The translations under genes and the position numbers were made by a program. Of a stretch of 43,494 nt of DNA, positions 36,148 through 43,494 are shown one piece after another. Below the pieces are notes generated by a model, which saw only the letters and a program-made list of their open reading frames with translations, made no database searches and had not been told where the DNA came from. Origin of the DNA: VMCP01 sp964592635 (lineage in GTDB: Bacteria > Bacteroidota > Bacteroidia > NS11-12g > UBA955); assembly GCA_964592635.1 (NCBI GenBank), contig CAZQFZ010000007.1, positions 1 through 43,494 of the forward strand, read 5' to 3'. The stretch's first letter is position 1. The number at the start of each line of letters is the position of its first letter.

Positions 36148-36300
36148 ATGGGAGTTACAAGACTTAAAAGAAAAGAAGCTAGAAATCGCCAAAAAGCAAC
36201 ACAGCGAGTAAAGGATATCAAACGTCTTAAAAGCTTTGTTACCGTTGCTTCTCCATATAAAGAAGTATCTGGTATTATCATCGAAGATGATAAAAACTAA
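36148..36300 (+). CDS. Conserved-looking 50-residue basic protein, possibly RNA or ribosome associated
   Basis: The frame reads MGVTRLKRKEARNRQKATQ at its N-terminus and ends in SGIIIEDDKN. The first 30 residues are strongly basic (12 or more Lys/Arg) and probably helical; the last 10 are acidic. It has its own consensus promoter and a strong terminator, which supports a real and perhaps strongly expressed gene despite its size. I recall similar short MGVTRLKRK-type proteins in Bacteroidota, but cannot confirm that here. The composition recalls small ribosomal proteins, so an RNA-binding role is a guess. It is not part of the flanking genes by function. Confidence 0.72.
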   Translation: MGVTRLKRKEARNRQKATQRVKDIKRLKSFVTVASPYKEVSGIIIEDDKN

Positions 36301-36321
36301 GAATTTATAAACGCTTCGTTT

Positions 36322-36350
36322 AAAAAAGGTCACCATAGGTGGCCTTTTTT
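36322..36350 (+). terminator. Strong intrinsic terminator after the small basic protein gene
   Basis: A 13-bp stem (36322-36334 with 36338-36350; A6-GGTCACC with GGTGGCC-T6, one G-T pair) has a 3-nt loop, and the right arm ends in six T residues. It is placed 22 nt after the stop codon. Confidence 0.85.
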
Positions 36351-36400
36351 ATTTAAATTCGTGTACAGGGCAACCTGTAAGCAAATGCTTATCCCCAAGT

Positions 36401-37798
36401 ATGAAAAAAACAAATTTAAAACTCCCCTATTTTCTCGCAATTACAACGTTCATTTTGCTAATTTCATTCACATCGTGTAGTGAAAATAAATCTAAAGTAA
36501 TTCTTAACAACGACGTTTTAAGCGAATGCAATCTCGCCATTCAAAATGCCATTGTGCTAGATGCTACAAATCCTCCAGTGGGAAGTCGTAGATATTTCTA
36601 TGCCAGTGTGGCAGCCTATCAAGCCATTCAACCATTTTCAAATGAACTACTTACATTAAGTGGACAATTAAAAGATTTGAAGTTCGAAGCCTCACCCGAT
36701 ACATCTAAAGGTTATTGCTTAGATTTAGTAGCACTCGCCGCTTACACAAGCACTGCGAAAGCTTTGGTTTGGAAAGAAGATAGTGTAGTTGCGTTTAGAA
36801 ATCGAAAATTAGAATACTATAAATCGGAATTATCTAACCAAGTATTCGAAAATAGCTTGACTTGGGGCGACAGTGTGTCAAAATTGATCATTAAATGGGC
36901 TAAAAAAGACAGTTTTAATGAGACCCGTGGAGTGGATTTGTACTTAGCCAAAAACGATGCCCACTATTGGCAACCCACCCCCACAGAATACATGCAGGCG
37001 TTGGAACCAAACTGGAAAAAAATCCGTCCAACCTTAATCCCATCATCCAATTATTTTAGATCCACTTTACCCGTTCCTTCTGAATATAAAATTCAACCGA
37101 TTTCGAAATCAGTTGACACCGAAGGAAACACATTCATCAAATATAAATCCTTGAACCCGAATTTCGATAAATTAATGATGGAAGTGTACAACGAAAGTAA
37201 AACATTGGATTCAAATAAGATTCGGATTGCACGTTATTGGGATGATAATCCAAACAGTACTTTTCATTATGGACATGCAACAATAAAAGTGCTAAAAGTT
37301 TCACCAGTTGGTCATTGGTTATCTATGTTTTCGACTGTTGCTAGAAATAAAAAATACTCATTGTTTCAATCGGCAGAAGGCATGGTTCGATTGTCTGCTG
37401 CTATTTTCGACGGATTCATTGCCGCATGGGATGCCAAGTATCACTATGAGTATGTTCGTCCGGTAAATGCCATTAGAATGCATATTGACAGCTCTTGGTT
37501 GCCTTTAATCGAAACACCCGCTTTTCCAGAATACCCGAGTGCACATAGTGTAATTTCAAGTGCCGCAGCCACTGTACTTACTCATATGTTTGGCGAATAT
37601 GAATTCACCGATTCCGCGGAATTAGAATTTGGACTTGGCACTCGACATTTTAAAAACTTCAGAGAAGCCAGTAATGAAGCTTGTTTGAGTCGCTTATATG
37701 GAGGAATTCACTTTAGAGAGGGAATTGAAAATGGCAAGTTCTTAGGAAACGCAATTGGAGAGCACCATATTAAGACACTCACAACTCGCAAGAAATAG
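36401..37798 (+). CDS. Vanadium-dependent haloperoxidase/PAP2-like lipoprotein
   Basis: The 465-residue protein carries a lipoprotein signal (Cys26 in LISFTSCSENK), so it sits in the periplasm or outer membrane. The C-terminal half shows the three motifs of the vanadium haloperoxidase/PAP2 phosphatase fold: KX6RP (Lys346, Arg353 in KYHYEYVRP), the PSxH type motif (YPSAHS, His382) and SRXYXGXHFR (Arg431, His437). His437 corresponds to the vanadate ligand or phosphatase nucleophile. Whether it oxidises halides or removes phosphate cannot be read from the sequence. No promoter box is obvious in the 50 bp after the preceding terminator. The FG-GAP gene two genes upstream may be a partner. Confidence 0.85.
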   Translation: MKKTNLKLPYFLAITTFILLISFTSCSENKSKVILNNDVLSECNLAIQNAIVLDATNPPVGSRRYFYASVAAYQAIQPFSNELLTLSGQLKDLKFEASPDTSKGYCLDLVALAAYTSTAKALVWKEDSVVAFRNRKLEYYKSELSNQVFENSLTWGDSVSKLIIKWAKKDSFNETRGVDLYLAKNDAHYWQPTPTEYMQALEPNWKKIRPTLIPSSNYFRSTLPVPSEYKIQPISKSVDTEGNTFIKYKSLNPNFDKLMMEVYNESKTLDSNKIRIARYWDDNPNSTFHYGHATIKVLKVSPVGHWLSMFSTVARNKKYSLFQSAEGMVRLSAAIFDGFIAAWDAKYHYEYVRPVNAIRMHIDSSWLPLIETPAFPEYPSAHSVISSAAATVLTHMFGEYEFTDSAELEFGLGTRHFKNFREASNEACLSRLYGGIHFREGIENGKFLGNAIGEHHIKTLTTRKK

Positions 37799-37825
37799 AA
37801 ATAGCTAAAGTTAAAATTCCTAAAT

Positions 37826-37869
37826 TTAAACCCAAAATGGCGGAGATAATTCCGCCATTTTGGGTTTAA
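37826..37869 (+). terminator. Strong hairpin terminator after the haloperoxidase-like gene
   Basis: A perfect 19-bp stem (37826-37844 with 37851-37869) has a 6-nt loop and a GC-rich core. It lies about 28 nt after the stop codon. The flanks are T-rich but without a long T run. The remaining intergenic DNA to 38046 shows nothing else. Confidence 0.75.
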
Positions 37870-38046
37870 TTGGTTATTTCTCGAGAGCAATGTTCTATTT
37901 TCGATTATTTCGAAGTAAAACTATACCAATTTTAACCGCAAAGAATTTCTAACAATGCAATATTAGCTGCACGCCTATAACTCTTCTCGAAACCCAATAA
38001 GCTGTTTATTTATGTCCAGTTGAATTTCAATCTCTTAATGACAATG

Positions 38047-40659
38047 TCACGACAAATTACTCAACTGAATTCGTAAATTCTGTAATTTCGACTCAGCATC
38101 ATTTAGTTTTTGACGTTCTTTTTCCACAATTTCCGGCTTCGCATTTGAAACAAACTTTTCATTGGAAAGCTTGGCATTGGTTGCCTTCCAAAATCCCTCT
38201 AAATAGCTAATTTCTTCTTGAATTTTTTGCTTCTCTAATTCAACATCAATTTCCAAATTCAACTCCAACCAAATTTCTGATTTGTTTACCAAAAACATGA
38301 TCTGATTTGCGTTAGAAACCCGAGATTCTGTTTGGATGTCAATGTTCGACAATTTAGAAATCATTGCAGAATATGCGGTCAAATCGCACTCCGGTTTTTC
38401 CATCCAAGCAGTTAGTGTTTCTTTGGGAGAAATTTGTTTCTGAGCACGGATATTTCTAACCTCAGATACCAATTGCATGGGTAATTCTAATTCAGAAGCT
38501 TTTTCCTTATTCCCAATCGGATATTCACTAATTACACAAGGATTTTCTACAGAACCATTGTATATGGATTGAAAAATTTCCTCCGAGATAAATGGCATGT
38601 ATGGATGAATTGCCTTCATCAATTTGGCGAAAAACTCTTTCGTTGCATTTTTAGCCCCCGACGTAATGGATTCTCCATAAGGAGGCTTTACTGCTTCTAA
38701 ATACACCGAGCAGAAATCATCCCAAATCAATTTATAAAGATTCATCAAAGCATCCGATAATCTGAATTGTGAAAAATGATCTTCGTTTTCGATTAATGTA
38801 CGATTCAAACGATTTTCGAACCAGTCAATTGCTTCCAATTCATAACTGCGCATTTCAGTATCTTTTAGCGGTTCCCACTGATGGTACAGTCTATATGCAT
38901 TCCAAATTTTATTGCAAAAGTTTCTACCCTGCTCTATTTGACTCTCGTCGAACAGAATGTCGTTACCCGCGGGTGCACATAAAAGCATCCCCAAACGGAC
39001 AGCATCCGCACCATATTGAGCAATTAAATCTAAAGGATCAGGACTATTTCCCAAGCTCTTACTCATTTTTCGACGTTGTTTGTCTCTTACAATTCCGGTG
39101 TAATAAACATTTTTAAACGGCTTCTCTCCAGTATATTCATAACCAGCCATAATCATTCGGGCCACCCAAAAAAACATAATTTCTGGTGCAGTTACCAAAT
39201 CATTGGTTGGATAATAATAATCTAATTCTTCTTTGGACTCAAATCCGTCGAAAACCGAAATGGGCCATAACCAACTTGAAAACCAAGTATCTAAAACATC
39301 ATCGTCTTGTTTGATTTCATCTATCTTTAGGATTTTGCCTTTTTTGGCAAATTCAGCTATAGCTAATTCCGCTGATTGCGCAACTACAAAATCACCAGAC
39401 TCATCGTAAAATGCCGGAATTCTGTGTCCCCACCACAACTGTCGAGAGATGTTCCAATCGCGGATATTTTCAATCCAATGCTTGTAGGTATTTTTGAGTT
39501 TTTCAGGATAGAATTTTATTTCATCGTCCATTACCGCTGAAAGCACTTTCGGATTTTTTTCCATGAATTTCTTCATATCCAAAAACCATTGCGTGCTTAT
39601 TTTGGGTTCAACTACAGCATCTGTTCTCTCACTAAAACCAACATTATGCACGTAATCTTCTACTTTAATTAATAAACCTTGATTTTCAAGCTCTTTAACC
39701 CATTCTTTACGAGCAACAAAGCGATCTTGCCCCACAAATAAGATACCTTGCTCAGAAATACTACCATCATCATTTAGGGTATCAATAACAGGTAGATTGA
39801 ATTTCAATCCTATTTCGTAATCATGAATATCATGAGCAGGAGTCACTTTTAAAACACCAGTTCCGAATTCAATATCGATATAATCATCCGCAATAATTTC
39901 CACCTCACGATTGATCAAGGGTACCCTTACTTTCTTGCCCAGAAGATGTTTGTATCGGTCGTCGTTCGGATTCACACAAACTGCCACGTCACCAGCAATT
40001 GTTTCTGGACGTGCAGTAGCAATTTCCAAAAAACCATCGAAATCAACACCTTGATATTTGATAAAATACAAAGAATCTTTTACCTCTTTGAATTTAACTT
40101 CTTCATCGCTCAGTGTTGTTTTTCCTTGGGGATCCCAATTCACCATTCGAGTGCCTCGATAAACCAATCCCTTTTGGTATAAATCAACAAAAACCTCAAT
40201 TACGGCATCAGAAAGTTTGGGTTCCATCGTAAAGCGCGTTCTATCCCAATCACAACTTGCCCCTAACTTTTTCAATTGCTCCAGAATAATTCCGCCATAT
40301 TTTTCTTTCCACTCCCAAGCATGCTTGAGAAAATCTTCGCGGGTTAAATCTGATTTCTTAATTCCTTGGGAAGCCAATAAGTTGACCACTTTTGCTTCAG
40401 TTGCTATACTGGCATGATCCGTACCTGGCACCCAACATGCATTGAAACCCATCATTCTTGCCCTACGCACCAACACATCTTGAATGGTGTTGTTGAGCAT
40501 GTGTCCCATATGAAGAACACCCGTAACATTGGGCGGTGGAATTACGACAGTATATGGAGTTCTATGATCAGGGCTACTACTAAAATACTTATTGGTTAAC
40601 CAATATTGGTACCATTTATTTTCTATTTCTGAGGGATTGTATTTTGAGGAAATTTCCAT
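38047..40659 (-). CDS. valS: Valine--tRNA ligase
   Basis: ValRS attaches valine to tRNA-Val. The 870-residue class I enzyme has the HIGH-type motif PNVTGVLHMGHMLN (HMGH at 50-53), editing domain (about 190-340, with TARPETIAGDVAV and TPAHDIHDYEIG), WW-containing SRQLWWGHRIPA, the KMSKS loop (RRKMSKSLGNS, Lys531-Ser535) and a C-terminal coiled coil (about 810-870, QKIQEEISYLEGFWK). All are standard for bacterial ValRS. I use ATG 40659; a TTG three codons upstream lies in the promoter box. No T-box or other leader RNA is visible, since the promoter box is almost adjacent to the start. Confidence 0.96.
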   Translation of the reverse strand: MEISSKYNPSEIENKWYQYWLTNKYFSSSPDHRTPYTVVIPPPNVTGVLHMGHMLNNTIQDVLVRRARMMGFNACWVPGTDHASIATEAKVVNLLASQGIKKSDLTREDFLKHAWEWKEKYGGIILEQLKKLGASCDWDRTRFTMEPKLSDAVIEVFVDLYQKGLVYRGTRMVNWDPQGKTTLSDEEVKFKEVKDSLYFIKYQGVDFDGFLEIATARPETIAGDVAVCVNPNDDRYKHLLGKKVRVPLINREVEIIADDYIDIEFGTGVLKVTPAHDIHDYEIGLKFNLPVIDTLNDDGSISEQGILFVGQDRFVARKEWVKELENQGLLIKVEDYVHNVGFSERTDAVVEPKISTQWFLDMKKFMEKNPKVLSAVMDDEIKFYPEKLKNTYKHWIENIRDWNISRQLWWGHRIPAFYDESGDFVVAQSAELAIAEFAKKGKILKIDEIKQDDDVLDTWFSSWLWPISVFDGFESKEELDYYYPTNDLVTAPEIMFFWVARMIMAGYEYTGEKPFKNVYYTGIVRDKQRRKMSKSLGNSPDPLDLIAQYGADAVRLGMLLCAPAGNDILFDESQIEQGRNFCNKIWNAYRLYHQWEPLKDTEMRSYELEAIDWFENRLNRTLIENEDHFSQFRLSDALMNLYKLIWDDFCSVYLEAVKPPYGESITSGAKNATKEFFAKLMKAIHPYMPFISEEIFQSIYNGSVENPCVISEYPIGNKEKASELELPMQLVSEVRNIRAQKQISPKETLTAWMEKPECDLTAYSAMISKLSNIDIQTESRVSNANQIMFLVNKSEIWLELNLEIDVELEKQKIQEEISYLEGFWKATNAKLSNEKFVSNAKPEIVEKERQKLNDAESKLQNLRIQLSNLS

Positions 40660-40665
40660 GTGCTG

Positions 40666-40673
40666 CAAAATTA
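40666..40673 (-). promoter_or_regulatory. -7 box of valS
   Basis: TAATTTTG on the minus strand matches TAnnTTTG and lies 6 nt before the ATG at 40659, implying a very short or absent leader. No TTTG is found at the expected -33 distance. Confidence 0.4.
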
Positions 40674-40779
40674 ATTATTAATGAGGTAAATAAATGAGTG
40701 TATTTTAAAAATGCTCATTAGTTTAAGTCTAACGAAAGTGATTTTTTCATGAATTAACTGTAAAACGAGTAAGAAACAA

Positions 40780-40808
40780 AAAAGGTCACCACGGAGTGAT
40801 GACCTTTT
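40780..40808 (-). terminator. Intrinsic terminator of the act operon
   Basis: On the minus strand a stem of 9 + 3 bp (one mismatch between) with a 3-nt loop spans 40808-40780 and is followed by a run of T residues. It starts 22 nt after the actF stop codon. The stem sequence AAAAGGTCA resembles the terminator at 36322-36350. Confidence 0.8.
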
Positions 40809-40829
40809 CGGGATATATAAATCTGAACC

Positions 40830-42266
40830 TTAAACTCCGGTATCGTGATATACAGATTCTTCCAAATAAGGATGGTTGACCGCAACCAAACCTCTTTTTG
40901 TCAAATTATTCAAAATCCAGAATGCGAACAATCCAGCGAATAATAGGAAAATTCCGATTTCCAAAATTCCAATGTGCTGATTAGGCCCAAATACTCCTGG
41001 CATTACCATAAACCATACATCGAAATAATGTCCAATGATCAATAAAATTGGAATAAAGACCATAATCTTAGAATTTCTCTTGGCACTTCTCATTAACAAG
41101 AACACAAATGGGGTAACAAAGTTGATAAAGAAATTTGCCAAGAAATACGGTTTGTAGTTTTCGTAACGAATTTGGTAGTACATCATTTCTTCAGGTATTT
41201 GAGCATACCAAATCAATAAATATTGGAATAACCAAATGTATGTCCAGAACACCGTAAAGGCAAACATAAATTTACCCAAATCGTGCATATGTTCTTGGTT
41301 CACCAATCCCAAATAACCTTGGTTTTTCAAATACATAACGGTTAAAGTTATTACCGCAATAGCAGAAACCCAAGAAGTTGCAAAATTATATACTCCAAAG
41401 ATGGTAGAGTACCAATGAGCGTCAACACTCATTACAAATAACCAAACAACTATGGAAATAGTAAAACCAAATAATACTAAAAATGCTGCACTAAAGCGAA
41501 TACTCTTCTTGAAGAAAGAAACATCGCCTTTGGTTGCAGTATCTTCCGCTAACGACAACCCTCTTAATTTAAAGCCAATAAATACCCATATAGCAATTAG
41601 AATGGTAGGTAAAATAAAGAGCATTTTTGAATTTAAAAATCCTGATTTGCCGTCTAATATCTTATCATAACCAGCATCACCAGGTTTTAAACCCAAGTGT
41701 TCGTAATGCGCCCAATGGTATAAATCGTTTTTACCTAATAATACGGCAACGAATAAAACCACAAAAGCTACCGGAATAAACGTGAAAATAGCTTCAGGTA
41801 CGCGTTTTAAAGCAACAGACCATCCTGCATTTGCAGCATATTGTATTGCATACCAAAACAACGCACACAAAGAAACCATGGTAAAGAAATAACCGGCAAT
41901 CAACAGGTTAGCATAAATCTTGGTTGTCCAAGGTTTAGCCTGTTCATGATATTCCATACGAGGCCCGAATTTCTCTGTTTCAACATTGTGATGCTCTTCA
42001 GCATGAGTTGCAGTGCCGTGCTCTGAAGATACAGCTCCATGTTCATCATGCTTAGTGCTCTCTGTATGTGAAGTTTCTTTCTTATCTGTTGAATGCTCTG
42101 CTACAGTATGACTTTGGTGAGAGGAACCAGCATTGCTCTTTTGATTGGCAATTCCAATTCCAGTCAATACCAATCCCAAAAGCATAAGAATTATCGTAAA
42201 CGTCTTTGCTTTAGCAGGTATAGTAAAATTCTCCTGCTTAATTTCTATATGATGTCCGTGTCCCAT
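40830..42266 (-). CDS. actF: Alternative complex III subunit ActF (quinol:cytochrome c oxidoreductase quinone-binding subunit)
   Basis: ActF is an integral membrane subunit of alternative complex III, which oxidises menaquinol and passes electrons to cytochrome c or oxidase. The 478 residues contain about ten hydrophobic segments, the first at 21-40, the second at 118-140 and the rest in the C-terminal two thirds. The pattern (NrfD-like) and neighbours ActE and ActD support the name. Between the first two helices lies a hydrophilic loop (about 41-112) with 11 His residues at 50-107. I use ATG 42266, preceded by a 19-nt spacer from actE; the longer frame would overlap actE. actF is last before a terminator. 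Confidence 0.9.
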   Translation of the reverse strand: MGHGHHIEIKQENFTIPAKAKTFTIILMLLGLVLTGIGIANQKSNAGSSHQSHTVAEHSTDKKETSHTESTKHDEHGAVSSEHGTATHAEEHHNVETEKFGPRMEYHEQAKPWTTKIYANLLIAGYFFTMVSLCALFWYAIQYAANAGWSVALKRVPEAIFTFIPVAFVVLFVAVLLGKNDLYHWAHYEHLGLKPGDAGYDKILDGKSGFLNSKMLFILPTILIAIWVFIGFKLRGLSLAEDTATKGDVSFFKKSIRFSAAFLVLFGFTISIVVWLFVMSVDAHWYSTIFGVYNFATSWVSAIAVITLTVMYLKNQGYLGLVNQEHMHDLGKFMFAFTVFWTYIWLFQYLLIWYAQIPEEMMYYQIRYENYKPYFLANFFINFVTPFVFLLMRSAKRNSKIMVFIPILLIIGHYFDVWFMVMPGVFGPNQHIGILEIGIFLLFAGLFAFWILNNLTKRGLVAVNHPYLEESVYHDTGV

Positions 42267-42285
42267 AATCAATATTTTTTTGGAA

Positions 42286-42912
42286 TTATTTGGTAGTTGT
42301 TGAATCTTGTGAAACAGCAGCTGTAGTTGCACTACCGCCTTTAGCACTCAATAATTTTACGTATTTTACTACTCTCCAACGATCAACTGGTTTCAGCACA
42401 GATGCGTGAGATCCCATATTGTTTTTACCGTAAGTAAGAGTATGGTAGATTTTACCTTCGGGAAGCGTTTTGATATACTCATCGGTGTAAGCTTTCCAAG
42501 CTGGCTTCAAAGTGGCCACTTTTTTGAATACTTCACCGTCGTTATTACCTTCTGCGCCGTGACAAGGAGAGCAATAAACCTCGTACATATATTTTCCACG
42601 GGTATCAATTTGATCAATACCAGCAGGGGCTACCACTGCGGTAGCTGATGCCTCATATCCCTCACCTGTGTTAGGCATAGAATACAAATGATCAATTTTA
42701 CCCATAGCAACTGAACCAACAACGGGTTCGCGCATGCTCATTCCATAAGGGTTGGTTTTGAAAGAATCTGCCTGATTGTATGGCTCATAACCTTTTGAGT
42801 AATACATATCAGGAGCATATTCCCAACCTGGATCATTTCCGCGACTTACGCAACTGCCTAAAGCAACTACTGCCAACGCTGAAACTAAAGTTATATTAAA
42901 CTTATTTGTCAT
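42286..42912 (-). CDS. actE: Alternative complex III cytochrome c subunit ActE
   Basis: ActE is the membrane-anchored monohaem cytochrome c of alternative complex III. The 208-residue protein has a lipoprotein signal with Cys21 (VVALGSC), one haem c motif CSPCH (Cys114, Cys117, His118), and a probable distal ligand Met166 in KNNMGSHAS. The DPGWEYAPDMYYSKGYEPY segment near the N-terminus is typical of ActE. It lies 11 nt after actD and 19 nt before actF, so the three are translated from one transcript. The Ser/Thr-rich C-terminal tail (AATTAAVSQDSTTTK-like) is probably disordered. Confidence 0.93.
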   Translation of the reverse strand: MTNKFNITLVSALAVVALGSCVSRGNDPGWEYAPDMYYSKGYEPYNQADSFKTNPYGMSMREPVVGSVAMGKIDHLYSMPNTGEGYEASATAVVAPAGIDQIDTRGKYMYEVYCSPCHGAEGNNDGEVFKKVATLKPAWKAYTDEYIKTLPEGKIYHTLTYGKNNMGSHASVLKPVDRWRVVKYVKLLSAKGGSATTAAVSQDSTTTK

Positions 42913-42923
42913 TGTTTTAAGGA

Positions 42924-43490
42924 TTAAATTACAGTTTGAACGCCATGATGAAATTCTCTAACCTCAACCGCACCTTTGTTCTTCATGGTTAAAATCAAAT
43001 CTTGCTCATTGATACTTTCTGAAAGTTCAACAGCCATAACCATTCTGTCGTCGGTTTGACGTTCATCGAGTAAATCGTTTTTAACTCCGAATAACATTCT
43101 ATTTCTCCAAAAGAAAAAGAACCCCATTCCATATGCTGTACACAATACCATACCCTCGAACATTACTGGTATCCAAGAAGGGGTAAAACGTACGGGTTTA
43201 TTTCCCACATTAATAGGCCAGTCAATAACATACATGTAATAAATCATGGTTGTCATCAAAATCAAACCTGTTAAACCACAGAAAAATGCAACCCGAGCCA
43301 ATTTACTTCTTTTCACACCAATGATGCGATCAAGTCCGTGAACTGGATAAGGAGTATATATGTCGTGAATGGCTATTCCTTTGTGAGATATCTCAGAAGT
43401 AGCATCCACTAAAGCATCTTCATCTTCCCATACACCAACAATCATTTTATTGCGGTTACGGAGACTTAATTTTTTATCTAATATTCCCAT
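42924..43490 (-). CDS. actD: Alternative complex III subunit ActD (DUF3341)
   Basis: ActD is a small membrane subunit of alternative complex III. It has 188 residues: a cytoplasmic N-terminal domain (17-80) with GVWEDEDALVDATSEI and YTPYPVHGLDRIIGV, two membrane helices (about 86-111 and 125-147), and a soluble C-terminal ferredoxin-like part. These match the DUF3341 family. The ATG at 43490 is four bases from the window edge, so the gene is complete; actC and the other upstream subunits, expected next, lie outside. Confidence 0.92.
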   Translation of the reverse strand: MGILDKKLSLRNRNKMIVGVWEDEDALVDATSEISHKGIAIHDIYTPYPVHGLDRIIGVKRSKLARVAFFCGLTGLILMTTMIYYMYVIDWPINVGNKPVRFTPSWIPVMFEGMVLCTAYGMGFFFFWRNRMLFGVKNDLLDERQTDDRMVMAVELSESINEQDLILTMKNKGAVEVREFHHGVQTVI

Positions 43491-43494
43491 TTGA

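Noticed and set aside
36365..36378. Short palindrome ACAGG-GCAA-CCTGT before the haloperoxidase-like gene
   Set aside because: A 5-bp stem is too short to call an operator or attenuator without further support.
38769..39116. 115-codon plus-strand frame inside valS
   Set aside because: Antisense shadow of a conserved essential gene; no promoter or recognisable motif.
1..43494. Mobile elements, prophage, CRISPR array or toxin-antitoxin genes
   Set aside because: I looked for transposase or integrase motifs, terminal inverted repeats, regularly spaced repeats and paired small genes and saw none; the tRNA-Leu has no duplicated 3' end indicating an integrated island.

Overview
The window is chromosomal DNA from a member of the Bacteroidota, probably Flavobacteriales or a related group. 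Evidence is the low G+C, promoters of the Bacteroidota type (TTTG, about 19-22 nt, TAnnTTTG), two large exported proteins with type IX secretion (T9SS) C-terminal sorting domains, a TonB receptor/DUF4249 pair, many short-lipobox lipoproteins, and an alternative complex III (Act) operon. I saw no phage genes, insertion sequence, integrase or CRISPR array. This is mostly core genome with a few lineage-specific surface proteins.

Layout. 37-2949 (-): two-domain M16 zinc peptidase. 3302-5956 (+): choice-of-anchor V/PKD protein with T9SS tail. 6116-8950 (-): UvrA with half of its first zinc finger missing and no ATG start. 9074-12371 (-): TonB-dependent receptor followed by a DUF4249 lipoprotein. 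12404-12769 (-): FolB. 12834-15514 (+): glutaryl-CoA dehydrogenase and a phosphohexomutase. 15609-17491 (+): an O-acyltransferase/N-acyltransferase pair of the kind that makes aminolipids. 17511-19919 (-): subtilisin-like protease with T9SS tail. 19989-21402 (+): TcdA and a small lipocalin-like lipoprotein. 21404-23760 (-): rocD, tRNA-Leu(UAA) and a TPR lipoprotein, in that transcriptional order. 23938-26952 (+): a 1004-residue exported protein with an inactive peptidase-like N-terminus and probable C-terminal barrel. 27018-32600 (+): the rod-shape operon mreB-mreC-mreD-mrdA-rodA. 32622-37798 (+): an FG-GAP/CRTAC1 lipoprotein, a 50-codon basic protein, and a vanadium haloperoxidase/PAP2-like lipoprotein. 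38047-40659 (-): valS. 40830-43490 (-): actF, actE, actD, continuing past the right edge.

How the genes work together. The mre/mrd/rodA block is a complete elongasome set (cytoskeleton, scaffold, transpeptidase, glycosyltransferase). ActDEF are membrane and cytochrome subunits of the quinol oxidoreductase that replaces the bc1 complex. The acyltransferase pair, the TonB/DUF4249 pair, the M16 and S8 peptidases and the lipoproteins are all envelope or secretion functions.

The points most worth a second look are: the degenerate zinc finger and non-ATG start of UvrA; a tRNA whose CCA end lies one base before the start codon of a protein gene; a recurring -7 promoter box only 2-7 nt before start codons, which suggests leaderless transcripts; a small basic protein with its own promoter and terminator; a His-rich insertion in ActF; and an act operon that ends in a terminator without cox genes. 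I did not find a clearly new multi-gene defence or biosynthetic system.
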